Assembly: GCF_003003125.1 (NCBI RefSeq)
Contig: NZ_PVTZ01000003.1
Coordinates: forward strand, 1 to 64,000
Reading direction: 5' to 3'
Origin: Laceyella sediminis
GTDB taxonomy: Bacteria; Bacillota; Bacilli; Thermoactinomycetales; Thermoactinomycetaceae
DNA length: 64,000 nucleotides
Positions 29,901 to 38,238 of the stretch are shown one piece after another. Within the stretch, counting starts at the first letter, position 1; every line of letters starts with the position of its first letter. The notes under the pieces were generated by a model. It saw only the letters and a list, made by a program, of their open reading frames with translations, was not told the DNA's origin and made no database searches. Made by a program: the position numbers and the translations under genes.

Positions 29901-30539
29901 TCAATCGATGTTAGCGCAAAGGGATGGGTTCTGTACGGAACAACTACTTTTAATGTCTGCACTCTCGGTTCGGCAAGTATAAACGAATGCTGGGGGCAGA
30001 TTCATCGGTACGAACTCCAAGGACATCTCTGCAAACCACTCGGAAAACTGGCGCTTCATCTGCAACGAATATTGGAAAGCGACAAACATCCCCCCTGGTT
30101 TCAACGCGCCCGTCACTTGCTCCAGCAACGCGTCTCTCAAACCCTGCGAAAAACAGGCGAACGGAAGACCCGAGACGATCACGTCAACCTGATTTCTTCC
30201 CAACTTGTTCTGTTCAAGCACCCGGAGCAACTCCAATGCGTCCGATTCGATCTGGAACTGCGGAAAACGCGTTTGCAGTGACTTTCGCAACGGTTCATCT
30301 TGCTCAAAAATCATCACATGTGAACCTGGTTGCGCAAATTGAGCTAGCGCCTTGGTAAACACTCCTGTGCCCGCTCCCAATTCCACGATGGTCGATGCAG
30401 AAGAAAACGGAATCTTGCTCATCATCGCCTTGGTCAAGTAGCGGGAGCTGGGAGCCACGCTTCCCACCAGATGTGGGGTTTTAATAAACGTATGAAAAAA
30501 ACGTAACCGTTCTACCCATGGTTGAGACAAAATGGTCAT
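29901..30539 (-). CDS. Class I SAM-dependent methyltransferase, PmtA-like
   Basis: A 212-residue Rossmann-fold methyltransferase. The glycine-rich motif I is VELGAGTGVFTKALAQ, motif II has MIFEQDE, and DVIVSGLPFACF stands at the catalytic position. The N-terminal FFHTFIKTPHLVGSVAPSSR is characteristic of phospholipid N-methyltransferase-like proteins related to the rRNA dimethylase group. The substrate is not certain: lipid and RNA are both possible. It precedes the deacetylase in the same direction, 35 bases away, and may be co-transcribed. Confidence 0.75.
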   Translation of the reverse strand: MTILSQPWVERLRFFHTFIKTPHLVGSVAPSSRYLTKAMMSKIPFSSASTIVELGAGTGVFTKALAQFAQPGSHVMIFEQDEPLRKSLQTRFPQFQIESDALELLRVLEQNKLGRNQVDVIVSGLPFACFSQGLRDALLEQVTGALKPGGMFVAFQYSLQMKRQFSEWFAEMSLEFVPMNLPPAFVYTCRTESADIKSSCSVQNPSLCANID

Positions 30540-30774
30540 ACTCCCCATCCCTTTCCTAATGCCGATTAATCCAATTGGATTTATAATATTATTCTATCCC
30601 GTTGCTGTTTCTTCTACAAGCGTCCCCTTGACCCACCTTTTGTATAACTGAGAAATTTGGGCAATGGCGCCAGCCGCCCGCGCCCTAAGCGACCGGAAAG
30701 TGATCACTTCCACACGCAAAAAATGGTAGGATAAAAGGCAAACGCTATCTAGCAAGAAGAAAAGAGGGTTGGTC

Positions 30775-31674
30775 ATGAAGAGTCGTGTGTCCACCGACTT
30801 CATATTGTTGTTCATTGCCTTCGTCTGGGGCGCCACTTTCGTCATCGTGCAGGACACCATTCACACCTTGCCGCCATTTTGGTATCTCACCTTCCGCTTC
30901 TCGCTGGCAGCCGCCGTGTTGCTCATCTTCGCCTTCCGGCCAGATCACACGAAATTTTCGATAAATTGGCAACACCATTTGCTGGCTGGTTCGATATTGG
31001 GCTTCTTTTTGTTTGCCGGCTACGCGCTACAAACGCTCAGTCTGTTTTATACCACTTCGGGCAAGTCTGGGTTCCTCACCGGCATTTCCGTCGCCTTGGT
31101 TCCCTTTTTGGCCAAACCGATCTTAAAAACCGCGATTACGCCGAATGGGCTCATCGGTGTGACCATGGCCGTCATCGGACTATACTTGCTCGCTTTCACG
31201 GATTTCCATTCCATCAACACCGGCGATCTACTCGCTTTTCTCTGCGCCATCTTTTTCGCTTTGCAAATCGTCTACACCGGCAAATACTCTCCCCACGCTA
31301 ACCCCCTTCTCTTGGTTGCGATTCAGTTGAGCGCGGTTTCCTTATTAAGCTTCTTCTCTGCGCTCCAGTTCGAACCCTGGAAAGAGGTGTGGCGCGCGGA
31401 CATTCTCTTTAAACCCCTTGTCTTGGTGACATTGTTGATCACTTCCTTGTTGGCGACCACCTTGGCATTCATCGCGCAAACCCATGTGCAGAAAGTGGCC
31501 CACCCCACCCGCGTCGCCCTCATATTCGCCATGGAACCCGTTTTCGCTGCGCTCGCTGATTATATTTGGTTTGGCACCGAACTAAGCTGGCGCGCGATGC
31601 TGGGCTGCTTATGCATCTTGGCTGGCATGATCGTGGCCGAATTACCGCGGTCTCTACTTCATCGCCACAAGTGA
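30775..31674 (+). CDS. EamA/DMT family transporter
   Basis: A 299-residue, ten-span membrane protein formed by two EamA repeats, the drug/metabolite transporter plan. It starts FILLFIAFVWGATFVIVQ and each repeat ends with a hydrophobic block (e.g. GLIGVTMAVIGLYLLAF and MLGCLCILAGMIVAEL). The motif RVALIFAMEPVFAALADYI is typical. The start at 30775 is preceded by AGAGGG. The substrate, probably an amino acid or other metabolite, cannot be read from sequence. Confidence 0.88.
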   Translation: MKSRVSTDFILLFIAFVWGATFVIVQDTIHTLPPFWYLTFRFSLAAAVLLIFAFRPDHTKFSINWQHHLLAGSILGFFLFAGYALQTLSLFYTTSGKSGFLTGISVALVPFLAKPILKTAITPNGLIGVTMAVIGLYLLAFTDFHSINTGDLLAFLCAIFFALQIVYTGKYSPHANPLLLVAIQLSAVSLLSFFSALQFEPWKEVWRADILFKPLVLVTLLITSLLATTLAFIAQTHVQKVAHPTRVALIFAMEPVFAALADYIWFGTELSWRAMLGCLCILAGMIVAELPRSLLHRHK

Positions 31675-31707
31675 ACCCAATCACACTCACCCTAACTCCA
31701 TGATGAA

Positions 31708-31754
31708 CACCCTGCCCCTTTGTGCACGATAAAAGTGCATCAGGGTGCAGGGTG
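31708..31754 (+). terminator. Possible terminator after the EamA gene
   Basis: CACCCTGC / GCAGGGTG enclose a second stem, TGCAC / GTGCA. Only a short T-run follows, so termination may be weak. Confidence 0.45.
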
Positions 31755-31799
31755 GTTGCTTTTGAAGGGCAAACTCTTTTTTGAGCAACAACTTATTCA

Positions 31800-31829
31800 T
31801 TGACAATATAGAAAGACTTTAACTAGAAT
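31800..31829 (+). promoter_or_regulatory. Promoter of mntABCD
   Basis: TTGACA at 31800-31805 and TAGAAT at 31824-31829 with an 18-base spacer. A long leader of about 105 bases follows before the mntA start, containing the palindromes at 31864-31890. Confidence 0.6.
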
Positions 31830-31863
31830 ATAATTAATCCGAGTTTTGCACTAAACCAACTTA

Positions 31864-31890
31864 TATGCATTCGTGCATAATCTATGCATA
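31864..31890. promoter_or_regulatory. Palindromic operator candidate in the mnt leader
   Basis: TATGCATTCGTGCATA (31864-31879) has perfect six-base arms; TATGCATA (31883-31890) follows at once. Upstream TTTTGCACTAAACCAACTT (around 31844-31862) has some likeness to MntR-type sites. A metal-responsive repressor is expected for such an operon; which site it binds is not settled. Confidence 0.45.
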
Positions 31891-31941
31891 TGGACAAAGA
31901 TTGATGAAAACATTGGAAATCGTTCTCGGGAGGAGACCATT

Positions 31942-32865
31942 ATGAACCGGATTCGCGCGAGTTTGATTGTTCTCTTTATTTTGCCGTTATTGTTCATAAG
32001 CGCTTGCCAACCGGCAAATAAAAAAGAGACGCACTATCCTCTCCGCGTAACCACGACCACCGGTATGATCGCCGACATCGTGAAAAACGTGGGAGGCAAG
32101 CACGTCCAAGTCACAAGCCTCATGGGTCCCGGAGTAGATCCACATTTGTTTAAAGCATCCCAAGGCGATCTTCAGAAACTGGATGACGCGGATCTGATTT
32201 TTTATAACGGACTCCATTTGGAAGGGAAAATGGGAGAAATACTAAGGAAAATCGGAAAAACAAAATCCGTGGTGGCTGTTTCCGACCATCTTCCCAAAAG
32301 CAAACTGCTCACTGCTGAAAAAGATCAATTAGACCCCCACATCTGGTTTGATGTCCAACTGTGGATGGAAGCAACCAACCGGGTCAAACAGACGTTGAGC
32401 CAAATCGATCCCCAGCACCGACAAGATTACGAGCGCCAAACTCAGCAGTATTTGGCAAAGCTGGAACAATTGGATGAATACGCTCGCCAGCAAATCGGCT
32501 CCATCCCCAAAAGACAACGCGTGCTGGTTACTGCGCATGACGCATTTGGCTATTTTGGCCGCGCCTACGACATGGAAGTGGTGGGCTTGCAAGGAATCAA
32601 CACCACGGCTGAATATGGCATTGCCGATGTTTCCGGCTTGGTAGACTTGCTCACTTCGCGCAAAATCAAAGCGGTATTCGTGGAATCAAGCGTGCCGAAG
32701 CGCTCCATCGAAGCGGTTGTGCAAGGTGCCCGGCAACGGGGGCATCACGTGCGCATCGGGGGACAGCTGTTTTCGGATGCGATGGGCGAAACCGGAACGC
32801 CAGCTGGAACCTATATCGGCATGGTGCGGCACAATGTTGATGTCATTACGGAAGCATTAAAATAA
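31942..32865 (+). CDS. mntA: Manganese/zinc ABC transporter substrate-binding lipoprotein
   Basis: A cluster A-I (TroA/MntA) metal-binding protein of 307 residues, attached to the membrane by a lipid at the Cys of LFISAC. Probable metal ligands are the His residues in GVDPHLFKASQGD, LDPHIWFD, Glu in VVGLQGINTTAEYG or VFVESSVPKRSIEAV, and the last Asp in QLFSDAMG. The ATG at 31942 follows GGGAGGAG; a 23-codon longer frame was rejected. It is the first gene of mntABCD. Confidence 0.92.
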   Translation: MNRIRASLIVLFILPLLFISACQPANKKETHYPLRVTTTTGMIADIVKNVGGKHVQVTSLMGPGVDPHLFKASQGDLQKLDDADLIFYNGLHLEGKMGEILRKIGKTKSVVAVSDHLPKSKLLTAEKDQLDPHIWFDVQLWMEATNRVKQTLSQIDPQHRQDYERQTQQYLAKLEQLDEYARQQIGSIPKRQRVLVTAHDAFGYFGRAYDMEVVGLQGINTTAEYGIADVSGLVDLLTSRKIKAVFVESSVPKRSIEAVVQGARQRGHHVRIGGQLFSDAMGETGTPAGTYIGMVRHNVDVITEALK

Positions 32866-32886
32866 ATGTAAATGGGGTGAACGACA

Positions 32887-33651
32887 ATGAAACAAAAACA
32901 TGCGGCACCCGTGTCTGTGGAGCGTTTATCCGTCGCATACCATAAAAAACCGGTGTTAAGAGAGATCACTTATGCTTCGCCTGAAGGGGAGCTGATTGGG
33001 ATCATCGGTCCTAACGGCGCAGGAAAATCCACCTTCATAAAAGCCGTATTGGGCTTATTACCTCTCACCGGCGGCACAGTCCACATCTACGGGCAGCCCT
33101 ATCGAGCCACTCAGCAACTGATCGGCTATGTTCCCCAACGCGAATCCGTCGACTGGGATTTCCCGACCGACGTTCTTGATGTGGTGATGATGGGAAGATA
33201 CGGGAAGTTGGGATGGTTTAAACGCCCTGGAAAACCAGACCGCGACATCGCCATGGCTTGCCTTGATAAAGTGGGGATGGCCGACTTTGCCAAACGGCAA
33301 ATTAGCCAACTGTCGGGCGGACAGCAACAACGGGTATTTCTGGCACGGGCGCTCGCCCAAGACGCAACCATCTACTTTATGGATGAACCATTCGCAGGCG
33401 TGGATGCTGCTACGGAAAAAGCAATCATCCAGGTGTTGCAGGAACTGAGAGCCCATAACAAAACCGTGTTTGTCGTGCATCATGACCTGCAAACGGTCAC
33501 CGATTACTTTGATTCAGTCATCCTTCTTAACATGCGGCTAATCGCGGCGGGACCCACCAAAGAGACATTCACCGTGGAAAACCTGCAAAAAACTTACGGC
33601 GGACGGCTCGCTATATTGCCTAGACAGTTTGATTTGACAATGATGGGGTGA
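32887..33651 (+). CDS. mntB: Manganese/zinc ABC transporter ATPase
   Basis: The 254-residue ATPase of the metal importer. Walker A is GPNGAGKST, the signature is [15 protein letters not shown], Walker B is [12 protein letters not shown], and the switch histidine is in VVHHDLQTV. The motif [20 protein letters not shown] is characteristic of the MntB/TroB group. It lies 21 bases after mntA. Confidence 0.95.
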   Translation: MKQKHAAPVSVERLSVAYHKKPVLREITYASPEGELIGIIGPNGAGKSTFIKAVLGLLPLTGGTVHIYGQPYRATQQLIGYVPQRESVDWDFPTDVLDVVMMGRYGKLGWFKRPGKPDRDIAMACLDKVGMADFAKRQISQLSGGQQQRVFLARALAQDATIYFMDEPFAGVDAATEKAIIQVLQELRAHNKTVFVVHHDLQTVTDYFDSVILLNMRLIAAGPTKETFTVENLQKTYGGRLAILPRQFDLTMMG

Positions 33652-33655
33652 AATC

Positions 33656-34930
33656 ATGTTCGAACCAAATGCATTATGGGTTGTCGCGGGCACCAGCGTG
33701 TTAGGCCTGACCAGCGGCATCATCGGCAGTTTCGCCTTTTTGCGAAAACGGGGGTTGATGGGGGATGTTCTTTCTCACGCCGCGTTGCCGGGCATCTGTT
33801 TGGCATTTATGGTCACAGGCACGAAAAATATGTTTGCGTTTTTAATCGGTGCGCTGCTCACCGGTCTGGTCGCATCATTTGCGATCAACTTCATCACGGC
33901 ACACTCGCGCATCAAAGAAGATACCGCCTTGGGACTCACTTTGTCTGTCTTCTTCGGGTTGGGCATTGTGTTACTCACGCAAATCCAACACAGCCCTAAC
34001 GGAAACCAAAGCGGTCTGGACAAATTTTTATTCGGGCAAGCCGCGGCGATCATCCAGTCGGACTTGTTGTGGTTGGGCATCATATCACTTTTATTAATCA
34101 CTCTTTGCGCGCTGTTTTTCAAGGAACTGAAACTTCTTTCGTTCGATCCGGCCTTTGCCAAAAGCATCGGTTTTCCTTTGCGCCCTTTGGAATTCCTGTT
34201 CATGTTACTGTTAGTCACCACGGTGGTCATCGGCTTGCAAGCGGCGGGCGTGATCTTGATGGCCGCGCTCCTGATCACCCCGGCCGCCGCCGCCCGTTAT
34301 TGGACGGAAAGGCTTGGGCAGATGGTTGTCATCGCCGCATGTTTTGGCGGACTCTCAGGTTTGCTCGGCTCTTGGATCAGCACGTTTGGCACGCAATTGT
34401 CCACTGGTCCGATCATTGTGCTGTCGTCCACTGCGCTGTTTTTCCTGTCGATGTTATGCGCACCCCGGCGTGGTCTGATCGCTAAAGGCTGGCGTGCAGC
34501 CCGTCTGAAAACGAAGTTGGCCGAAGAAGCGGCTTTGACCGCCTTATACGCCTGGATGGAGCGGAATCAACAACCCGCGATTCCCGAGTCGGAGTTACCA
34601 GCCATCTTGCTTGAAGCCAAGTTGTCCCCCAAACAGCTGGACAACTTGGTGCGCAAAGGCTGGCTATGCAGGCAGGATGGGGAGCTCACATTTAGCGAAA
34701 CCGGTTGGAAAGAAGCTTACAACACCACGTTGTTCCAACGGTTGATGGAAGTGTGGGCCATGTACGAAACCTCCATCGACAGCCCGGTTCCCTTGCAAGA
34801 AGTCGGGCGCAAAGAAGAGTTCCCCGCGCAATTGCGGCGTACTTTGCTCGGATTGTTGCACAGGCACCAGCATGCGCCTCGATATCTGCCAGATCATCTC
34901 GCTCCATCTGAACAGGGGGGATTCTTATGA
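33656..34930 (+). CDS. mntC: Manganese/zinc ABC transporter permease with cytoplasmic extension
   Basis: A 424-residue protein. The first 280 residues are an ABC-3 permease of about nine spans, with GDVLSHAALPGICLAFM near the start and GVILMAALLITPAAAARYW near residue 205. The remaining 140 residues are a soluble extension with helix-turn-helix-like features (LPAILLEAKLSPKQLDNLVRK) similar in position to MntC of B. subtilis. It may be a built-in metal or membrane-side regulator. GGGGTG precedes the ATG; its stop overlaps mntD by four bases. Confidence 0.9.
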   Translation: MFEPNALWVVAGTSVLGLTSGIIGSFAFLRKRGLMGDVLSHAALPGICLAFMVTGTKNMFAFLIGALLTGLVASFAINFITAHSRIKEDTALGLTLSVFFGLGIVLLTQIQHSPNGNQSGLDKFLFGQAAAIIQSDLLWLGIISLLLITLCALFFKELKLLSFDPAFAKSIGFPLRPLEFLFMLLLVTTVVIGLQAAGVILMAALLITPAAAARYWTERLGQMVVIAACFGGLSGLLGSWISTFGTQLSTGPIIVLSSTALFFLSMLCAPRRGLIAKGWRAARLKTKLAEEAALTALYAWMERNQQPAIPESELPAILLEAKLSPKQLDNLVRKGWLCRQDGELTFSETGWKEAYNTTLFQRLMEVWAMYETSIDSPVPLQEVGRKEEFPAQLRRTLLGLLHRHQHAPRYLPDHLAPSEQGGFL

Positions 34931-35820
34931 ACGAGCTATGGATCATCCTCACCGGTATGTTGGTAGCCTCCAGTTGCGCTCTGCTTGGATGCTTCCTGAT
35001 TTTGCGGAAAATGGCGATGGTCGGGGACGCCATCAGCCACGCGGTTCTACCGGGGATCGTCGTCGCGTTTCTCGTCACCGGCGACCGCCATTCGTTTCCT
35101 ATGCTTTTGGGGGCGGCCGCATTCGGATTGGTTACAACCTTGCTGATCGAGTCGTTGCGCAAATCGGGAGTGCAAGCCGACGCAGCCATTAGCGTCACTT
35201 TCACCTCCCTGTTCTCGGTCGGAATCATTTTGGTTTCACTGTTTGCAAGACAAGTCGACTTGGATTTGGATTGCGTTTTGTATGGTGAGATCATCTATGT
35301 CCCTTGGGACACCATCATCTGGAACGGTTTGGACTGGGGGCCCAAAGCGGTATGGATTGTAGGAACAACCCTCGTGCTAAACGCACTGGCCATCCTGCTT
35401 TTTTATAAACAACTGAAGCTAAGCGCCTTTGACCCCGCCATGGCGGTGGCCCTCGGCATTCCCGTCGCCTTTTTCCACTACCTGCTGATGGGATTGGTAT
35501 CGGTGACCACCGTCGCTTCGTTTGAAAGCGTAGGGGCCATTCTGGTCGTCGCTATGCTGATCGTTCCAGCGGCAACTGCCTATCTCCTGACCGACCGATT
35601 AAGTCGGATGTTGCTATACAGCGTTCTGACTGGTTGTCTCAGTGCGGTCACCGGTTACTTCTTGGCCGGCGCCTTGGACGCTTCGGTTGCTGGGGCCATG
35701 ACAGTGATGGCAGGTGTCTTTTTCATCCTCGCTTTGTTTCTGTCTCCACGCCACGGTATAGTCACACGCTGGTGGCAACGAATGCGGTTGCGGCGTGATC
35801 TGGCTTCCCACGGCGAATAA
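34927..35820 (+). CDS. mntD: Manganese/zinc ABC transporter permease
   Basis: The second ABC-3 permease, 297 residues and about eight to nine spans, without the C-terminal extension of its partner. GDAISHAVLPGIVVAFLV and SVGAILVVAMLIVPAATAYL mark the family. AGGGGGG precedes the ATG inside the end of mntC. It is the last gene of the operon; a terminator follows. Confidence 0.93.
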   Translation: MNELWIILTGMLVASSCALLGCFLILRKMAMVGDAISHAVLPGIVVAFLVTGDRHSFPMLLGAAAFGLVTTLLIESLRKSGVQADAAISVTFTSLFSVGIILVSLFARQVDLDLDCVLYGEIIYVPWDTIIWNGLDWGPKAVWIVGTTLVLNALAILLFYKQLKLSAFDPAMAVALGIPVAFFHYLLMGLVSVTTVASFESVGAILVVAMLIVPAATAYLLTDRLSRMLLYSVLTGCLSAVTGYFLAGALDASVAGAMTVMAGVFFILALFLSPRHGIVTRWWQRMRLRRDLASHGE

Positions 35821-35866
35821 AGGCGACGCCTCTTTCCCTGATGAAGAGAAAGGGGCGTCGCCTTTT
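35820..35866 (+). terminator. Terminator of mntABCD
   Basis: AAGGCGACGCC / GGCGTCGCCTT with a TTTT tail directly at the mntD stop. The loop also pairs (TCTTT / AAAGA). Confidence 0.85.
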
Positions 35867-35905
35867 CTCATGCATAGCATAGGATGTTAAATCGAAAAAT
35901 CGCAT

Positions 35906-36484
35906 TTACTCTCTATCCAGTTTGTCCAGCGGTCTGACCGAATCGGTTTCTTTTTCCGCCTGCCTCAACATTTCTTCCAAATACGTCTGGGATTGTCCGC
36001 GCGGAATCGACAAACTCTGCCAGCGATCTCGTTTGAGCCATTTTCCGATGTAAACCATCTGCCCAATATGGCCAGAATAATGAACCACTTGCCTCTGTAT
36101 GGCTTGTATCACCGTATGTTTCTGCCCTCGGATGGTCACTGTCTTCAACAAATCGTCGGGCGTTAAAGACTCAACCGTATCCAAGACTATCTGCCAGCCT
36201 TGTTTCCACTCTTCTTTCATTGCAGCCAGTGTCGGATAACCTCCTTCAAATTCGGCCTCTCTGTTCCGTGTGGGCTTCTCCCCGTCCGTAGTCAAAAAGT
36301 CGGACCACCGAGATCGCATGTTGCCGACCAAATGTTTGACGATGATCGCAATGCTGTTCGATTCATCGGCTGGAATCACATTGATCTCTTCGTCATTCAA
36401 TTGAGCCAAAACCCGCTCACCCATCCGCTTGATGTCGAGGAAATTATCCAGTGCGACAGCTAAATATGCCTGTCCTATGTCCAT
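35906..36484 (-). CDS. DinB/DUF1572-type protein
   Basis: A 192-residue four-helix protein of the DinB-like superfamily. Three metal-site histidines are suggested: one in IIVKHLVGN and two in VVHYSGHIGQMVYIGKWL, the classic H...HxxxH pattern. Such proteins often act as metal-dependent thiol S-transferases, but no substrate is indicated. The start at 36484 is behind GGGGTG. It is a single gene. Confidence 0.85.
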   Translation of the reverse strand: MDIGQAYLAVALDNFLDIKRMGERVLAQLNDEEINVIPADESNSIAIIVKHLVGNMRSRWSDFLTTDGEKPTRNREAEFEGGYPTLAAMKEEWKQGWQIVLDTVESLTPDDLLKTVTIRGQKHTVIQAIQRQVVHYSGHIGQMVYIGKWLKRDRWQSLSIPRGQSQTYLEEMLRQAEKETDSVRPLDKLDRE

Positions 36485-36564
36485 CCGGATCACCCCATTT
36501 TGTAAAGAGAAAATATCGATTATTCAATCTATTCCCTCTGTGCTTCATTACATATACAAATAAA

Positions 36565-36586
36565 CCCAGGATGGCAAGCTCCTGGG
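36565..36586 (-). terminator. Terminator of yebC
   Basis: CCCAGGA / TCCTGGG with TTTATTTG on the minus strand, just after the yebC stop. Confidence 0.7.
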
Positions 36587-36601
36587 CTTGTCGATGCATT
36601 G

Positions 36602-37357
36602 TCATTCTGCGAAACCAGCCAATTCTTCTTCATCTACATCGATATTGGCGTACACGTTTTGCACATCATCGTGCTCTTCCAGCGCATCGACCAACTGAAA
36701 CACTGCTTTCGCTGCATCTCCTGCCAGATGCACTTTGTTAGAAGGCACAAAGGTCACTTCCGCGGTGGTGAAAACCGCTCCGGCTTCCTCCAGCCCCTTC
36801 TTCACATCTTCAAATGCGTCGGGCGAAGTGGTGATTTCAAACGTTTTGTCCGTGGCTTCCACATCATCGGCCCCGTATTCCAACGCGATCAACATGCATT
36901 CTTCTTCATCCATCGACACAGCTTCGCGATCGATCACCAAGTAACCTTTACGTTCAAACATCCATGACACACATCCGCTTTCCCCCATGTTTCCCCCGCG
37001 TTTGGAGAAAATGTGCCGAATGTCGGCGGCGGTGCGGTTGCGGTTGTCCGTCAAGGTCTCAACCATGATCGCTGTTCCGCTTGGCCCGTATCCTTCATAT
37101 GTGATGGCTTCATAATCTTTACCATCTCCGCCTCCGGCCGCTTTTTTGATCGCGCGCTCAATATTGTCATTCGGCATGTTTTGCGCGCGTGCTTTGGCAA
37201 TGGCTAAACGCAACTGATGATTGTTGGCCGGATCTTTGTCACCCATACGGGCAGCCACATAAATTTCCCGTGCCAATTTGGCAAACATCTTGCCCCGCAA
37301 GGCATCTTGCCGACCCTTGCGGTGCTGGATGTTTTTCCACTTAGAGTGTCCTGCCAT
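36602..37357 (-). CDS. yebC: YebC/PmpR family regulator
   Basis: A 251-residue DNA- and ribosome-associated protein; recent work on the family links it to translation of proline runs. It begins AGHSKWKNIQHRKGRQD, with YEGYGPSGTAIMVETLTDN and FSKRGGNMGESGCVSWMFE further on, all highly conserved. The ATG at 37357 follows GGGAG ten bases upstream. The yebC-ruvC neighbourhood found in many bacteria is broken here by nine kilobases. Confidence 0.94.
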   Translation of the reverse strand: MAGHSKWKNIQHRKGRQDALRGKMFAKLAREIYVAARMGDKDPANNHQLRLAIAKARAQNMPNDNIERAIKKAAGGGDGKDYEAITYEGYGPSGTAIMVETLTDNRNRTAADIRHIFSKRGGNMGESGCVSWMFERKGYLVIDREAVSMDEEECMLIALEYGADDVEATDKTFEITTSPDAFEDVKKGLEEAGAVFTTAEVTFVPSNKVHLAGDAAKAVFQLVDALEEHDDVQNVYANIDVDEEELAGFAE

Positions 37358-37380
37358 CAGCTTCACTCTCCCAACTTTGT

Positions 37381-38238
37381 TTATAGACCCCAGTCGCGCA
37401 AATACCGGAAATCGACACCCACCGTCCGGTTGCCCACCTTTAAGATCACGGGCATGGTGCGCTTGTACTGGTTTTGAATGATCCGTTTGCTTACTTTAGC
37501 GATGAATTCATCCTCAAATCCTTGGGCCCGCAATTGGTCCAACGTGTAACGTTGATCCACCATATAGTGAAGCAAACAATCCACATCCAGGTAAGTAAAG
37601 CCCAACTCTCCTTCATCGGTTTGCTCTTCCCACAAGTCGGCGCTTGGTGGCTTGGCGATGATCTGCTCCGGCACTCCCAAATAGACCGCCAACTGGCGCA
37701 CCTGCGTCTTGTACAAGTCCCCGATCGGGTTGACGGCGGAAGCGGCATCGCCAAATTGTGTGCCATATCCCAACAACAATTCCGTCCGGTTGCTCGTACC
37801 AATGACCAAGGCGTTGTAATGGGCCGACAAATCATAAAGAATCGTCATCCGCTCGCGTGCCATTTTATTACCCCGACGTAGCGGTGTCGCATCCGGCATC
37901 ATGTCAAAGTACGCATCGATCTGCGGCGTGATGTCGATCGTGAGCGCCTCCACCCCGGTCGCCGCAATGGCCGCCTCAGCGTCTTCCAAACTGCTCGGAC
38001 TGCTTGTCTTATAAGGCATTCTGACAGCAATCACATTCTCCGGGCCAAAGGCGCGCACGCTCAAGTAGAGGGACAAGGCCGAATCGATGCCGCCGGACAA
38101 GCCCAAAACTACTTTGCTGAAACCGGCTTTGGTCACCTCTTCGCGAAGGGCGGTCGTGAGCAACTCGGTGGTTAACTCTTCATTCAAGCGCAGGAAAGGC
38201 GCTTGTTCTAGCATATCAGCCACCATTTTCATAACCAT
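37381..38238 (-). CDS. nadE: NAD+ synthetase, ammonia-transferring domain
   Basis: The synthetase half of NAD synthesis amidates deamido-NAD. The 285-residue protein has the PP-loop LSGGIDSAL near residue 50, GTSNRTELLLGYGTQFGD and PPSADLWEEQTDEGELGF. The gene is followed by its partner's overlap: the preceding nitrilase-type gene ends ten bases inside it. Together they correspond to the N- and C-terminal halves of a fused glutamine-dependent NadE. GGGAGG precedes the ATG. Confidence 0.93.
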   Translation of the reverse strand: MVMKMVADMLEQAPFLRLNEELTTELLTTALREEVTKAGFSKVVLGLSGGIDSALSLYLSVRAFGPENVIAVRMPYKTSSPSSLEDAEAAIAATGVEALTIDITPQIDAYFDMMPDATPLRRGNKMARERMTILYDLSAHYNALVIGTSNRTELLLGYGTQFGDAASAVNPIGDLYKTQVRQLAVYLGVPEQIIAKPPSADLWEEQTDEGELGFTYLDVDCLLHYMVDQRYTLDQLRAQGFEDEFIAKVSKRIIQNQYKRTMPVILKVGNRTVGVDFRYLRDWGL

